Source: Lingula anatina (lineage: Eukaryota; Brachiopoda; Lingulata; Lingulida; Lingulidae). From it: a stretch of 64,000 nt of DNA. The notes beneath the pieces are model-generated. The model saw only the letters and a program-made list of their open reading frames with translations, ran no database searches and had not been told where the DNA came from. Shown here in pieces: positions 1 to 13,800 of this stretch; within the stretch, counting starts at the first letter, position 1, and each line of letters begins with the position of its first letter. The stretch spans positions 126,001 through 190,000 of the forward strand of contig NW_019776124.1 in the NCBI RefSeq assembly GCF_001039355.2, read 5' to 3'. Position numbers and translations under genes: made by a program.

Positions 1-1486
1 CAGAAAACGAATGTGTTTATTCTGATCTCTGTATCTGTCCATGTCTCGTCGTCGTTGTCGCCGTCTGAAACGGCTGTTTCTATGTCTTCCAAACCATATT
101 TTGGTCTTGCTTTAAATTTACTGAAAAATTTACTATAAAAAAGGTTTATTTTGAAAATAAGCCTACATGTAATATTTTTTTATCAAAAATATTACTTTTT
201 TCTATGTATTTTTGGCGACATTCTCCTCATGAGTGCCATTTTTATTTCAAATTTGTTGTAAAAAAAATACTCCCTACCGACAGTGAAATAAGCATTAGAT
301 AAACTATTTTTCCATTCGTGCTCCAAATATTATACCCGAAATGTCAAACTATCATGGAATCACAATATATATTTCAGTCAGCAACAGAAAACACTGCTTT
401 TTGGACAAAATGATACCTTAATTTCTGACAATTTTTCTGGGGAACATGCGTTACCTAGTATTAGCCATGACGCAAAGCCCCTTGAGTTACAGTTTAAATA
501 TTTATAAAAACATCTTTACGTTATTAATATTTACCATGACTGAATCACTACAAAATTTATCGGAACGCGGTATAAAAATTAAATTTAAATGACCCCGAAC
601 TATACGTTACTGGAACATACGTTGCCATCTAGGGCTCTACATAATGTATAGACATGATAACAATTAAAAATTAAATTAAAACTGAGACAGTCGTGGATTT
701 TTGTTCTATACACATATATGTTTTAAATAATTGAAAACAACTTTATTCAATTTTATTTTTTGCACACTTCAGCATGTGAACTGCACCTCTATATTGGGTT
801 TGGATGCCATACGTTCCAAATCGTTTTGTTTTGTATTTTCCTAAGAGGCATTGTTTATTAAAAAGTTTATTTTGTAAATATTGTTTTCATGTTGATTGTA
901 CTTTGATGGCTGTATATTTGCAAATTTTGCTGTCCTATTTCTATGGCCAGCGTAATCGGGGTTTTCATGTACATAAGCATTCAATAATTAATGCAGTGTA
1001 CGATTTTAACATTATGGACACTCAGGAACTCTACTGGAAGGCAGCGTGATATACACTGTTGCTTCTATCATCTAGAAAATAGATCCTGCAGAGCCCTGGA
1101 ACCAACAGCCAAGAAAATTCCTTTGTCGTCATGGCAACTTGACGAGGTCATTTCAATCAAAACGATTGTCATATTTGGACATCATACATGTATCATTATA
1201 GGCATCTTAAAGACCATATTTTCCCACATCTAAAATGTGTGTTTTCGACCAAAACTCGATGCTTTTTGAGAAGCTCTCTTAACAAAATCTGATTGACGTA
1301 TCAAAATCTGATTGACGTATTGTGCTTGCTGGGAGGAGACCAGCTTTAAGCATATACCATATGCACCAACGATTATAGCTTATATTGTATCCGTTTAAAA
1401 TGCAGAACTTATTACATTTTCCTGAAACCTTTTCTAATCCTTTTTTTTTTAATATTCTTAAAACACTGTCTTTGTGATCTTTACAG
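1..1486. other. Probable last intron of the upstream P4HA-like gene
   Basis: No coding exon is recognisable here. The first 70 bases resemble, in reverse complement, the GACGGCGACGACGG-type tail of a repeat also seen at 49168-49200. The remainder is AT-rich with a poly-T run just before the acceptor at 1486. Confidence 0.45.
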
Positions 1487-1566
1487 TTGCCAACAAATGG
1501 ACACGGGAGAGGGGGCAGATATTTCGTAGGCGATGCGGTCTTAGTCCACGTGCCACGGACGAGTAA
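1487..1566 (+). CDS. Last exon of an upstream P4HA-like gene (partial)
   Basis: This is the terminal coding exon of a collagen prolyl 4-hydroxylase alpha subunit. After a TTACAG acceptor it reads VANKWTRERGQIFRRRCGLS and ends in TAA at 1564-1566. It is 80 nt and enters in phase 1, exactly like the last exons of the two complete genes downstream (19788-19867 and 29055-29134). The NKW..ERGQ.FRR.C block is the conserved C-terminal tail of the family. No earlier exon is visible in bases 1-1486, so that stretch is probably one long intron and the rest of the gene lies upstream of the window. A poly(A) signal AATAAA occurs at 1987-1992. Confidence 0.85.
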
Positions 1567-1604
1567 TGTCGAGTGACTTTTTCAGTGTTAGGGATTTAGG
1601 ATCA

Positions 1605-1848
1605 GGGTCTTTTCAGAAATGGATGTTGTAAATCACATGACAAAGTGCAATCAGGTTACCTGAATAACACGTCTCTTTCTGGTGTTGAGTAAAACACAGA
1701 AAAGTTGGTGATTAGAAGAGTACGTTCGAAACAAGAGGAGGCGTGTCATTCATTTAAGCTGATTGCACTCAGCGAAAGTCCCCGCAGAGTTGGATCGATT
1801 TACTTAGACCAATGGTGTCTATAGGAATGGGGTCTTAGAGGCCATTGT
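1605..1848. repeat. MITE-like family M, copy 1
   Basis: The right end reads TATAGGAATGGGGTCTTAGA. The inside carries the inverted pair GTGCAATCAG...CTGATTGCAC and the GATCGAT motif. The same organisation recurs at 5145-5345, 5350-5575, 40223-40455, 56611-56836 and 59447-59665. Confidence 0.6.
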
Positions 1849-2130
1849 CACTTCTTACAAATTAAAACCTTGTTGCCTTTGTCTGCTTAGTTATCCAGTT
1901 AAAGAAATCGGTAGGGGAGAGGTAAATAGCGTGCAACTGCGTTACAGTTATTTAAAATTTTGGGCGTTTGAAGCTCCGATAATTTAAATAAATATTCTTA
2001 ATTTGTCTGCAAAGAACCAAGAATTAATTAAATAATGATTATTAAAACATAGTCCACAAACTTGTTTTTCAATTTGTGTAATGACAGTCTTCAACGGATA
2101 GTATTTTATAAATGTTATACTTGTACATTG

Positions 2131-2180
<50 letters not shown>

Positions 2181-2353
2181 CTTTATATATATATAAAGCT
2201 TTTACCCACTCTCTCTATTTCTTTAGCTATTTTCTGCACATAATAGGACTATACACGAGATGAAACGCATGAAATACGTGTATGTCAAATTATTTCCTAT
2301 TAAGAATTATTGAAGCCAATTAAGATACATCTACTACATCTTTAACACAATTA

Positions 2354-2392
2354 AATCAAGGAGTTTCAACAGACAGTTGAAACTCCTTGATT
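2354..2392. repeat. Perfect hairpin, 17-bp stem
   Basis: AATCAAGGAGTTTCAAC is followed by a 5-base AGACA spacer and its exact reverse complement. No terminator or RNA family is implied in this eukaryotic context. It may be the remnant of a foldback element. Confidence 0.7.
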
Positions 2393-3280
2393 ACATATAG
2401 GCTGATTTTGACCATAATTGCCATAATTAAAGTTTCTCAATCTTATTATAATTAGTTTTTACAAATAACGTAGATTTTAATAGGGCAAAGCATGTTAAGT
2501 GTACACTGATTTTCCACGTGGCCCCCCTTTGATGGATTACAATAAAATAATGTTTTAACAACAAAATTAAAATTTTATGAAAAAAATACAATTTTCGATT
2601 CTAAAACATGATGTGACATACATTAGAGATTTAGATTATATGATTACAATTCAGACGCTGGAATAATTCTACCAAACTTTTTAAAAATAAAACGTTTCTG
2701 AATTGATATTTGTTCACTATCATAATATTGTGACGAGCAATTTCTTAATCACTGTTGTCAGCGGGATACAAATGAAGTGCGTTGCTGTGGCTATAAGAGG
2801 ATTGTCCTCAGATTTGTCTCATGACACAGACGTAGCTGTTATTAACGTGGGATTAAAGCTTGTTTACCATTTCAAGCAATTGCTAACAGACTAGACTGAG
2901 TAACGAAACATGAATGTTCTTGTATCTTATCCATATAATTTGTTGGCTGAAACTCCTGTTCCAAAATATAATGATAATAATAATAATAATAATAATTTAT
3001 TCAGTTTCAAGCGTTACAATTAAATATTGTTCGCTGTCTAACTACTTCTGACACTACTCTATTATGCTTACATCAAAAATATAAATAAAGGATAAAATAT
3101 AAAATGTGTATCAAAGCTAAAAGTTTATTAATGCGATGGGTGGTTATTCATTGTGCTGCCAACTGAATATATTGCGATGTTGTCTTAAGCGATTTATGAT
3201 CTTGAAGGTTGAGGAGGATAAATAGTTCCTGATCACTGCCTGCTAATTCATAATTTTGTCTCTCAGTATTTGGGAGGGAA

Positions 3281-3466
3281 TTAAGCATGCTTTGTCGCTG
3301 TTTGGTACCTGCTGCAAGCGAGGAAGAAATGGTTCTCGTCCTCTATTACTGTTTCACAAGTTCTTTCTTCCAGAGGGATTTTTATGTGCCTGCCTTTCTC
3401 TATCGCCAGCTCATGGCCACTTATTCTCATTTTGGCAATGTATTTTTTTGTCTGAGCTTGTGGCAC
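3281..3466 (-). pseudogene. LINE reverse-transcriptase C-terminal remnant
   Basis: The minus-strand translation contains KMRISGHELAIEKGRHIKIP, then PLEERTCE, then EDENHFFLACSRY. This pattern (RIS.H.L.IE.GR, EER.C, EDE.HF...C) is the conserved tail that follows the reverse transcriptase in jockey/CR1-like non-LTR elements of invertebrates. The conserved zinc-knuckle-like pair of cysteines is only partly kept. No upstream RT is seen next to it, so this is a truncated fossil. Confidence 0.6.
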
Positions 3467-4169
3467 TATTTTTTAAGTATTTTTCGAGATCGTATGAGTC
3501 TTTTTAGCATTAATAATATACTGTGTCAAGACTTAAGAAAAGAAAGTCTCACCAAAATGAGTTTTTGGCCTGTTCTTCAACAATCACTACAAAATATCAA
3601 ATATTTATCACAACTGGCTAACTATAGTTACGATTGCCATTAGCCGTGAACCCTTCCAAATTTGACAAGCGCTAAATAAGTAAACTAATACTTGTTTAAA
3701 GAAAATTTATAAGTTACATAAGGAATTTTTCCGACTTAAATCGCCCACAAAATCAATTAGCAAAGCTGGACAATTCAGCCATGGCCAGAAAGTCCATCTT
3801 CGCACCTTTTGCTGAATTAAGCGGCCAATGTTAGGTCAACCCTTTACATATTGCACTTTCATGATGTAGTACAGGTTGCCCAAGAAATTAGAAAATAATA
3901 TATAAGGGTCTCAGCGTCAAAGTTCATGTTCACTTGCAAACTTATTTAGTCTTGAAATTGTTTATGTTGTGTATCTCGATATGATATACATAGGTAACAT
4001 AATGTTTCTTGAATTCCTGGAACAGTAGTTATTTATGAAAATACTAATAAATAGTATGTGTATTTTTAAAGATGATATTTAATGTATGTATTTATGAAAT
4101 ATAGAAGAATAAAAAAATATCAGTATACTATTTGATCAGGGATGTCTTCTGGTCATTCGACAAGAAATG

Positions 4170-4365
4170 TCACGTCATTGACGCACGTACACTCTGTCTT
4201 ATTTGCACATATCCCTTTTTTAATTACTGTTGATTTCTTTCCATATTGGAGGGTACAAAAACAAAGAAAAGGCAATAATGGGGCAGATCAGAATTATGCA
4301 AATATTACACAAAATGTGGGTAATTGAAGTGACACTTTTTGTGGAATAACCCCTTCTAGATATGT
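4170..4365. repeat. Dispersed repeat D1, copy 1
   Basis: About 200 bp that aligns by eye with 18700-18930. Shared blocks include TTTAATTACTGTTGATTT, ATTGGAGGGTAC, AAATATTACACAAAATGT and GCGGAATA/GTGGAATAACCCC. It ends about 510 bp upstream of the gene A start codon. Confidence 0.6.
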
Positions 4366-4877
4366 CTTGTTATTCTAATTTACTTTTTTTGTGGAATGCG
4401 AGTCTCTGTCCATTGGAAAAAGAGCATTCTTTTAATAGTCGTGTACGAACTTTTAGGAAGTGGGCAGCTACACCAAATTTGAGTGCAGTGTTTAATACAT
4501 GAATGAATTAATTAACAGAATATACAGGTACACAGAAACACATAAAACTTCAGTGTAAGGGTACCCGGGGCAGTTCTGTTTATTATTAATATTTCCTGTG
4601 CTATAGGATACAACATAAACCCATTAACATTTTATGGCCGTCGCTCATGAATAATCGTCCACGTATATTTTGTTACGAACCGTAGCGGCGTGGATCACTC
4701 CTTGTTCTCTTTATCAAACTATTGCAAACATTTTACTTTGTCAGCTGTAGAATCTTATTTATGACTGATTGATCTAAACATTCATGGTCGGTTCAATCAG
4801 CACATTGACAAGGTATCCCAACACAGACTGTGCATGATTCAGTGAGAGAAGTCTCCTGTGAGTATCCGGTCACAAAA

Positions 4878-7800
4878 ATGCTGGGTTCGACCTGCAAGCG
4901 CCACGGCCTGAGATATACACTACATTACTTTGTATGTCTGATAGGGACCCTTGTCGTGCGAGCAGAGGTGTATACGTCCACGGCGGAGCTCGAGCTACTT
5001 CTGGACAAAGAAAAACATCTTTTTGACTTAGTAGGAAATTTTCTTTCGAATCAACTAAAGCGCTTAAATGAGTTGCAATCGTAAGTATAGAAACACAATA
5101 TCATTTGAAATATTTACAAATAACAACAGTCCTAGGTCTGCTTTAGACTGCATTCCCATAGATTTAGATCGATCCATCTAGATCGACCTAACTCCCTGGG
5201 GGTTCACGCTAAATTGCTGTCAGCCGAGCGTGCACGGTAGTTAATTACCCCCTTACAGCTTTTAGTAGGCGGGACAGACATTTAAGCCGGCTGAGACTCT
5301 CCACAGGGATAGATCGATCTCAAATCTGTGGGAATGGGGTCTTAGAGTAACCTTATATTTATAAGACGGATGTTAATCAAAACCAAGCTAAATTGCATTC
5401 AGTGTAATCGGCTTTAATGCCTGACGTGCCTACTTAAACTGTTGGAGGGTAATTAACGATAGTCAAGCCGCTTGGAAGCGTGCCAGACAATTACGCTGAT
5501 TACACTTTAGCCAGAGACTCCGCAGAGTAAGATCGATCCAGCTAGAAAGATGAGTTTATGGGAACACAGCCCAAAGATAGCTCCGAGGCATGCAAATACA
5601 ATTGTTGTATTTATACAGCAGTAAAACCGACGCATAATCGTATAATAGAATGCGCAATCTGAATCCGTCGTGTTGAAATTGTCGTCTACTGAAACACTGT
5701 CTTCCATTTTGATATAATTCCCACTATAAACCAGACTTTATGTAACCTGTATCTGCAACAGAAAACAAAGGACATGACCAACCATATTTACATTGTCTGT
5801 CAAATCTTTATAATTTGAATTGCTTACTTAAAGTTACTAACATGTACGTCGGTATATATATAAATATGATATTGGTACTCTTGAACTGGGGGACATGTGC
5901 TTCAACACTTTAACTGTGGTAGTGGGAAACCTTAAACTGTGTTACTGGTACACTTAAGGCCCCTATATATGGCAATTAGACAGGTGAAACTGAGACTGGT
6001 ACTGGGACACGTTTTACGTGGCAACCTGAAAAAAGTTATGGAAGTATACAAATATTTTCTTCAGGGACCTCCTGCATATGAAGGGAACACTATCAGACAG
6101 CACAGCGTCCTCTACCTTGGGGTACGCTGAGAACCCAGTTGGGGCGTACCACACCATCAAACGCTTTGCGGTAACATGGAAGAAATTATTCGAAAAATTG
6201 TCGAAGTTGAAACCTGCATACGATGTTGAAATTCAGGGTAGGATTTTTCATTTACCTGAAAAAATTACAAAATAGATGTGCCTGAAAATATAACAAAGTT
6301 TTGCTATTAATTCACACTTTTTTTGCAATTTATCCTTAAGAAAATGCAGATTTTCAAAAAAGCTGAACAAAACTTTTTCCTATAATCTGTACAAAACGTA
6401 GATAATTTAAATAACACACAAACAAATGGCGACTCACCTTTAATTTAGCATTCGTTTACTAAATGTTATTTAATCAATCTACATGCTTTTCCTTTAAACA
6501 TTTATCCAATTATCTTTGTGAGTATCATCCTTGGATTTATTTTACAAATCACATATAATGAATACAATTATATTTCATTTGCCACACTTGTAAGTATCAT
6601 TATATTGTAAGTATTATTATATTATCATAATGTTTTTAAAACTTTACATGGCAGCCCCCTACTGGAGTGAATCACACTATTGTTCATGGCGAAGTGTTAC
6701 TTCCGCGTAAATTATATTTGGTATAGTTTAATTGCAATGCTCTTTGATATTCAGAATTTTGAAAACATGAAGTATACGCCTGATCATTTGTTGGGGCACT
6801 GATACCATTTATTTTTTAATTTCGAGAATACACTAGCACATTATGTGCCCATACGATAATATTCTGATAATTTAATCAGGTATTTATTCTTTCACCCAGA
6901 GTTATCCAAAAGTACCTTAAGTTTGGGTTTCCAGCGCGTTTGGCCACAAGATGCTGATCTAGAAGGCGCCGCAGTGGCTTTACTACGGTTACAGCAGATG
7001 TATAAATTACCAGTCAAAGAGTTCGCCCAGGGAAACGTATCGGGTGTGAGAACGTCGGAACTAGGGGCCGCAGACTGTTTTTATATTGGTCAAATTGCGT
7101 TCCATTCTGATGATAATTTGCCTCTAGCAGTTAACTGGATCGAGGAATCTTTGAAAATCCAAGAATCAAAGGGAGAGCCTCTTTGGGAGCACCTACAGTC
7201 GGCGTATACCATTTTGGCTGAGGCTTATGAAGAGGTCTGTTCTTCTGTTCTCACAGGCAGTTTTTTAAAGATTAAAAACCCAGAACGAAATATTCGAGGA
7301 ATGTTTTTATTATCAAATCTTAATATATCAGCGGTATTTGAAAGGAAATGTGAAGGAATATTTTTGTCTTTATTGCTCCCCCACCCCTATGACATTACAA
7401 TTCTTCCTGAAATAAATATTATTTCAATACCCAAAATTGCTTTTTGACAGATTTAAATGTCACATGGCCGATTATTAAATCTCATATGTTTTCAGCTTGG
7501 GAACACGAAGGTCGCCGCTGAGTATGCCCATAAAGCCTCTAAAAATGGTATATATACAGACATTAGAAACATTATGGATTTCCCTCGAGTCTGCTTGATC
7601 TCAGTCGAATTTTACTTCTATAGCTTCTCTTTACAAAATATGCTATATCTTCATGTATTGAGAAATCAATATTGTTTCAACTCCAACTCTGTACAGTTAG
7701 TTTCTGCATGTTTTTTTTTACTGGAGCATAGTAAACTCGTGAAAATTCGTGTAGTACAATGATGCATGCATCATGTTTTTTGTTACAAAAGTGTGTGTTT

Positions 7801-10800
7801 TTCTCGCTATTTTTTTTATCCCTAGCCGACAAAGAATACAAAAAAGAAAACGCGGGTTTTCTTACAAGAGATGGATATCTGACAGAACTACCGGTTCCAT
7901 TGACGCAAGGGTTCACGTCTAATGCTGGAATGTATGAGCGTCTGTGTCGCGGCGAAAACGTGCAGGTAAGGCCTATTTTCATTTCAGATTTCAGTTTTTT
8001 TATATTTACATAGACATATATTTACATCCAGGCATAAGATACGGGTGTTAAATATACATGTATATTGCATCAAAATGGCTTCACACAGCATGTGAAAAAG
8101 TCTTTTTAAAAATGCCCCCCCTCTCTGCCCCCCCCCCAAAAAAAATTATATATTCTAGCTGGTTCTAAATTATATTATATTATTTATCAAAATGAAATTA
8201 GCCGGGACCCGCATGAAGTATCTGCCTACAGACACAATCTGTTTGTACATAAAAATATTGCAGCAGGCCACTACATATTGTATGTGATCTGGCCATAAGG
8301 TATAGTGCTGGTGATTGTGAATATTAATGATATTATAGGTTGTTTCTATCCATTTTTCCATCTCATCATGGGTTCCCTAGTTATTAAATGGTGATAATTT
8401 GAAAAAACAAACAAACAAACAAATTTTGAACGTGAAAATTAATGAAATTGCAAAACCTTTGCACTGAATATATTTCTGATCTGTTGCTTAGAGGGGTGAG
8501 TGTATATGCGATTGTCCTCTTCGCTCCTCGTGGATAAGATGCATATGTAATTAAGAGTTCGAGCCAACGCTAGACCCTTACTGAACACTATCATGTATTT
8601 TGTCTGATGTGTTGACGCGAATAAAACATATTTATTTTCTTTTCAAAATCATGAAGATCAGTTCAAAATAATGTAATTCTACGTGATCTGTCATGATTTT
8701 GTCTCAACTTGTCCAGAGTTCGGTGACGTGTCGAAATGGGCGGAGTCTATTGGCGTGTCAGTTGGTTGTTGGTGTAAAAAGCGGAGGAAATTTCTGACGA
8801 CTAGAACCGCCACACGCTTGGTGACAACTGTACATAATTCTGTCATTGATAGGAAAGTAGATACAGTGCTTGTACACGCACAACTGTAGTTGCCGTCATT
8901 TCTGTGGAAGCAATTTGTTTAAATTATCTGTCTCGTTGGAAATATTTGCAGTCAAAAGATTTCTCATTTGCACACCGTGATGGCCACAGATAGCCGAGAA
9001 GAGTTTGGGATGAATGTGTCGGTAAAGTTGAGGGCAATTGCTAATGACACCAATGTAGAGCACTTTTCCTGCGCAAGTCTTAATTGCTTGCCTTTTATTG
9101 TTTTCGATGCTATATTGGCCGTTTTTGTCATGGTGGCTAATGGTTTCGTGATATTTGCGTTTGGAAAATATAAAGAACTTAGAGATAAGACATTTTTTGG
9201 AATTGCCAGCCTTGCCGTAGTCGGTTTTCTCACTGGCAGTGTTTGCATTCCGCTCAATCTAGTTGCAGCCTATATGACAGAGGAAGGATCAGACTCACAA
9301 TATCTTTCTACCAACAAGTATTTTTGTCTACTAAAAATATACATTAACATGATCGTTGTGCAGATTTCTATTATGCACCAGTTGTTTATTGCCACTGAAA
9401 GATTCTTGAAAATATGTCGGCATGTGAAATATGTAACAGTGATAACAGAAAAGAAGATCATTACAGCAATTGCTTTCTCGTGGCTTTATCCGATGGGCCT
9501 TTGTCTCCCACCACTTTTTGGTTGGAATACGTGGTCTCCGGGTGTGGAATGTACGGCCCGTTATGTCGAACAGGAATTCTTGACAAAATTGGTCGTCCCA
9601 CATTTCCCCGTTTTAATTATAATACCATTTGGTTTTTATGGTGCAATTCTTCGGCGCGTTAGACGTCAGAAGATGGCAGTTAATGCGCTTAATACGAACA
9701 CAAATAAACAGCAGTGCAATGACATCTAACAGGAGAAGTTGGATAATCGGCTGATCATAAAAAATGACATGAATAAATCCTTGGACGAAGCACAGCCGTC
9801 AACATCGAAGGAATCTTTTCCTTTAAACAAACCGAATTTGGTTTTCTTTAAAAACCCAACATTCATAGAATCATTAGAGGAAGTGCCACCACCAGAGATT
9901 AAATTAAAGGGGAAAGGAAAAGGACCTGGGAAGTGCTCGAATCCGGCTCCTAAAGTGGTCCTGCCTTCTCCACCTAGATCCAATGATCCAGATAGATCGG
10001 AACAACTCCAGAACAAGAAACAAACGATAAACAAAACCGACGTGAAACTTTCAAAGATGACAGCGATCACATTAGGAGCGCTCTTAGTCGTTTTACTACC
10101 CAGTCTAACTCTTAATCTTGCTAGAAACCTTTTCGAAAACAACAGTTATGCTTACAATATTCTATTAAATATAAGTATCAAATTAGCAACAGCCGGCTCA
10201 ATTATTAATCCAATTGTATATGGGGTATTGAATAAGAGGTTCAGAGCGGCATTTCTTGCTATTCTTAAATGTAGACGTCATCCAGTAATATAGCTGTTTA
10301 GTAATTCATAATTGTATTCGAAACATTTAAATTAGGCGGAATAGGGTGTTAAAATGTAAATAGAAGTACAGTAGCACCTTTGAATGATTTTGATATTAAT
10401 TTTCTGTATTGACAAAAATGACTTATAATTGAAATGGACGTTGCAGACCCCCGAATCTTGGTATGTAACCTTTGAACTTAAAGAAACATATCGGTCACGT
10501 GTTCCACTGTTCAATACAAGGTATACATTGATTTTCTTTATGAGTTTTTAACAAGACTTTGTTTCCGAATGTGTCATCATTTTTTGTGAGTGTGTGTGTG
10601 TGCAAAGGGGCTTGTATAGCTTCGATTGAGTAAAGGGCATTTGAAAAAGAAGTGCAAAGAAGTATCGAAGGCACCTCCGGGAAGTGTACATGTACGTCTA
10701 TTGTAGTCCAATTGTGCCTGTATAGTTCTGCTTTAAATAAACATCCAACCCTCGCTCTGTTGGGCATTTTTCTTGACTTGACTTTTCTTGAAAGAGATCC

Positions 10801-13800
10801 TGTGGTTAAGTTATTTCGAAAAAGAATTTTTTAAAGAAGAGATTGAAAGTAATGATTAAGCAGCGGAGGAGACATACGACGAAGACATAAGAAAGTAGTT
10901 AACTGGAGTGCAGAGGTATTTAGGGGTATTTAGAGTGAAGCCTATTGGATAATATTCTCACGTTATTCATACTAGCAAAATTTAGACTGCGCTCAAGGGA
11001 TATTTTATCCTCAGTTAGGTTACATGTATTTTTTCACAGTGCTTGGTGACGTAGGTTTTGCAATTTACTTTCTATGAGATTGCAGTTTTGTTTGGTGTAA
11101 ACATTTGACAGTGCCATGTCACCGTACCGCTTTGCTAATCATGGATGTAAGTGAACTGAAGATTTTGGTAATGGCGAAAATATTACAAAAACATCAAACA
11201 GCTAAAAATAATGCCTTGTGCAAAAACACGTTACGAATTTTTTTTTTCAATTTCTTAAAGACCCGGCGACACTGCAAAAGTCACCACAAGCTGTTCATTA
11301 AGATTTTTAAAATATAAACATTTTAGACATTTTTGAGACATTAAACAGCATAATCGCTTCCAAATAAGTTGCGGATTTTCTACTTTAGTAAAAGTAAAAT
11401 AGATCAATTGTAGAATGTGAGATGGTGCTGCGAGCGACAGTAACGAAGGTTTAAAATGTAGCCCGTTTAATTCCGTTTGCCTTTCAACCGTTAAGTAAAC
11501 TAGCTGAAAAAAGTATCCAACATTTCCTATCTCTTGAGACAACCATAGCCGTAGCTGAAGAATACATGTTTTACCTTACTAGCCCATGTCATTTTATATT
11601 ATATAACATTTGGTAACATTGTTTCGGGAACCTTTCTGGTCCCATACATAATAATTTCAACCAATATTTAATGCTACGCGTGAGATAATGCACCGTCAGA
11701 TCCAGCATTTGATGCGGAACTTGGAAATATTCACAAAATTTTATTTGCGCTATCTCAATTACCTCAACATAATTGGTACCCCAAATCTCAGATATGGTAT
11801 GATAATATGGAACGAGTTCTTATACGCTAATACCACCAGCCTCAGGCACCCTTTTGTTTTTCATTTCTTTTACTGCCTTGGTGACTTCTTCCATTTCAAG
11901 GTGATTATTAAGTTCAGGAGGGTCATCATTGACACAGTGCTCACAATAATAGTCATGCTCTTTCAAAGCTTGATGTTCCTCTTTAAATATTGAGGTTTCT
12001 GTAGCCTGTGGGTTATATACATGTAGTTGCTTAAAATATTCAAACCGCCGGTCACTAATTATGGCACTAGACGACGAGCACCTTTCCCTTTGATTAATTC
12101 CCAACATACAAATGGATGATGTTTCGACTTTCCAATGTTTTGCTGCTGCATTGTTTTCCACTTATTCTTTGTTTTACGACATATCTCTCTATATGGATTT
12201 TTTTTTTTTTTTTTGCTTTCCAGTAGCTTCCGAGATATGTCGTCATTAGTGCGTCTGGATTTTTTCTATGCAACTCTGCATTTATTACCAAAACAACCAT
12301 TATCTAATGGTCTAGGCACTTGTAGGTCGTTTTCACATCACCCGCCGCTCTTTGCATCAAGCCCTCCATAATATCCACCACATCATCAATGTTTTCGTGC
12401 ACACTTTCCTCGAATTCATTAAATATGGTTACTGACACATTGTCGCTTAATTTTCCGAGAAATCCATCTTTTCCAGACCCACTCCAGACAAACTTGGAAT
12501 AGGGTGTTAGGTTTACTATGGTACTTGCGTTCTAGGGGGAAATGATAAAAAATATAAACATAATAAGATTTATTTATAGTCTAAAATCCATATGAAATGT
12601 TCAGTAGACTTTACAGGGGTAAAATGAACAGAATAAGAGGAATATTTTCCGTTTGTTGTTGGTGAGCCAGTTGGTAATTTTATCCATAGAGGGTTTAGGA
12701 TTATGCATGTTACAGCAAGTATAGATCTGATTATCATCTACATGTGGTATCCTTGCCATTTACCGACATTTATTGTGACCTCCCAGTAAGGCATGAACGA
12801 AGAAATGCAATGACTTTATCTTTGACACCTACACTATGCTCTGGAAAAGTTAATATTGTGCTGTGATAGTCAGTACGAGGGCGGCTGAAAGGTCTTGTAA
12901 CATAAGTAGCATAGCAGATTTAGAGTTGCTGTCAATGCCCATAGGTAGACCGCATCTAATCCTCAGGACAGCTGACTCCGTGCTGTGTTTTGCCTTATAA
13001 GCAGATGAAGTGGGCGAATATCTAACAGCCACTACTTTTTCAATCACCTTTGAAAGAAATGAAAGATGTGATGTACTTCAGCATAAGCTGACGACCAAGG
13101 TTTTTTTAGTAATGGTTGAACATTTCCAGGCCTTGTAAACGGATTAGGCGCTCACTAACGCAGATCTTTTACAGCACCAACCCCATATTAACCACCAAAC
13201 CAGCAAATTAACCAGCGCTACCAGGGCGGACGAATGTTAGTACTAAGTATCGCTATGTTAGTGCTAAATAATTCCACGATGTGTTGCTTAATTCGTGGGT
13301 TTGGTGGTTAATATAGGCAATAGTACTAAAAAATCGGCGGATAGTGTTACATGTAGCTCCCTGTCCGTAATAACGTAGTCTACTGTACATTGTATGACCA
13401 TTGTTGGTTTAGCACGTATATTCTCCATCCACATCTCCATGTTTTCTCCCATTTAACAAATGAATGCCCATGCTACAGCACAGTTCCACCAAGTTCTGTC
13501 CTTTTGTACTCTGGATCTTTATTTTTGAGGGGAATAGAAAAGTTGTCTTTTTCATACCAATCGGCTACACGTTCCGCTCCATCAATTTCGATAAAGTCAT
13601 TTTACGTTCCAGTCTTTGCATTCATATCTTCTACTAAGATAAAATATATTTTGTGTCAAGCCCTGTAACCTGCTTGTCTAATAGCAGGGAGACGGTGTCT
13701 AATTTAAGGTTTTTGATTACTTTAAACTGTTTACTAAACGCTTTTTAACAGATACTAATATTCCACCATGCTAATTTACCTCTCTACAATAAGCATAACA

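Larger units (their letters stand above)
1849..4169. other. Intergenic stretch before P4HA gene A
   Basis: I see no gene here. Contents are an (AT)n run at 2139-2177, a perfect 17-bp-stem hairpin at 2354-2392, an AAT microsatellite at about 2967-2996, and a LINE C-terminal remnant on the minus strand at 3281-3466. The short open frames elsewhere have no recognisable family features. Confidence 0.5.

Noticed and set aside
2139-2177. CRISPR-like or satellite array
   Set aside because: Only an (AT)n microsatellite. No spaced direct repeats of CRISPR type occur anywhere, and the window is eukaryotic.
6923-7447. Treating the 174-codon frame as one exon
   Set aside because: P4HA homology stops at EAYEE (7234), where a GT donor occurs. 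The rest is intron read-through.
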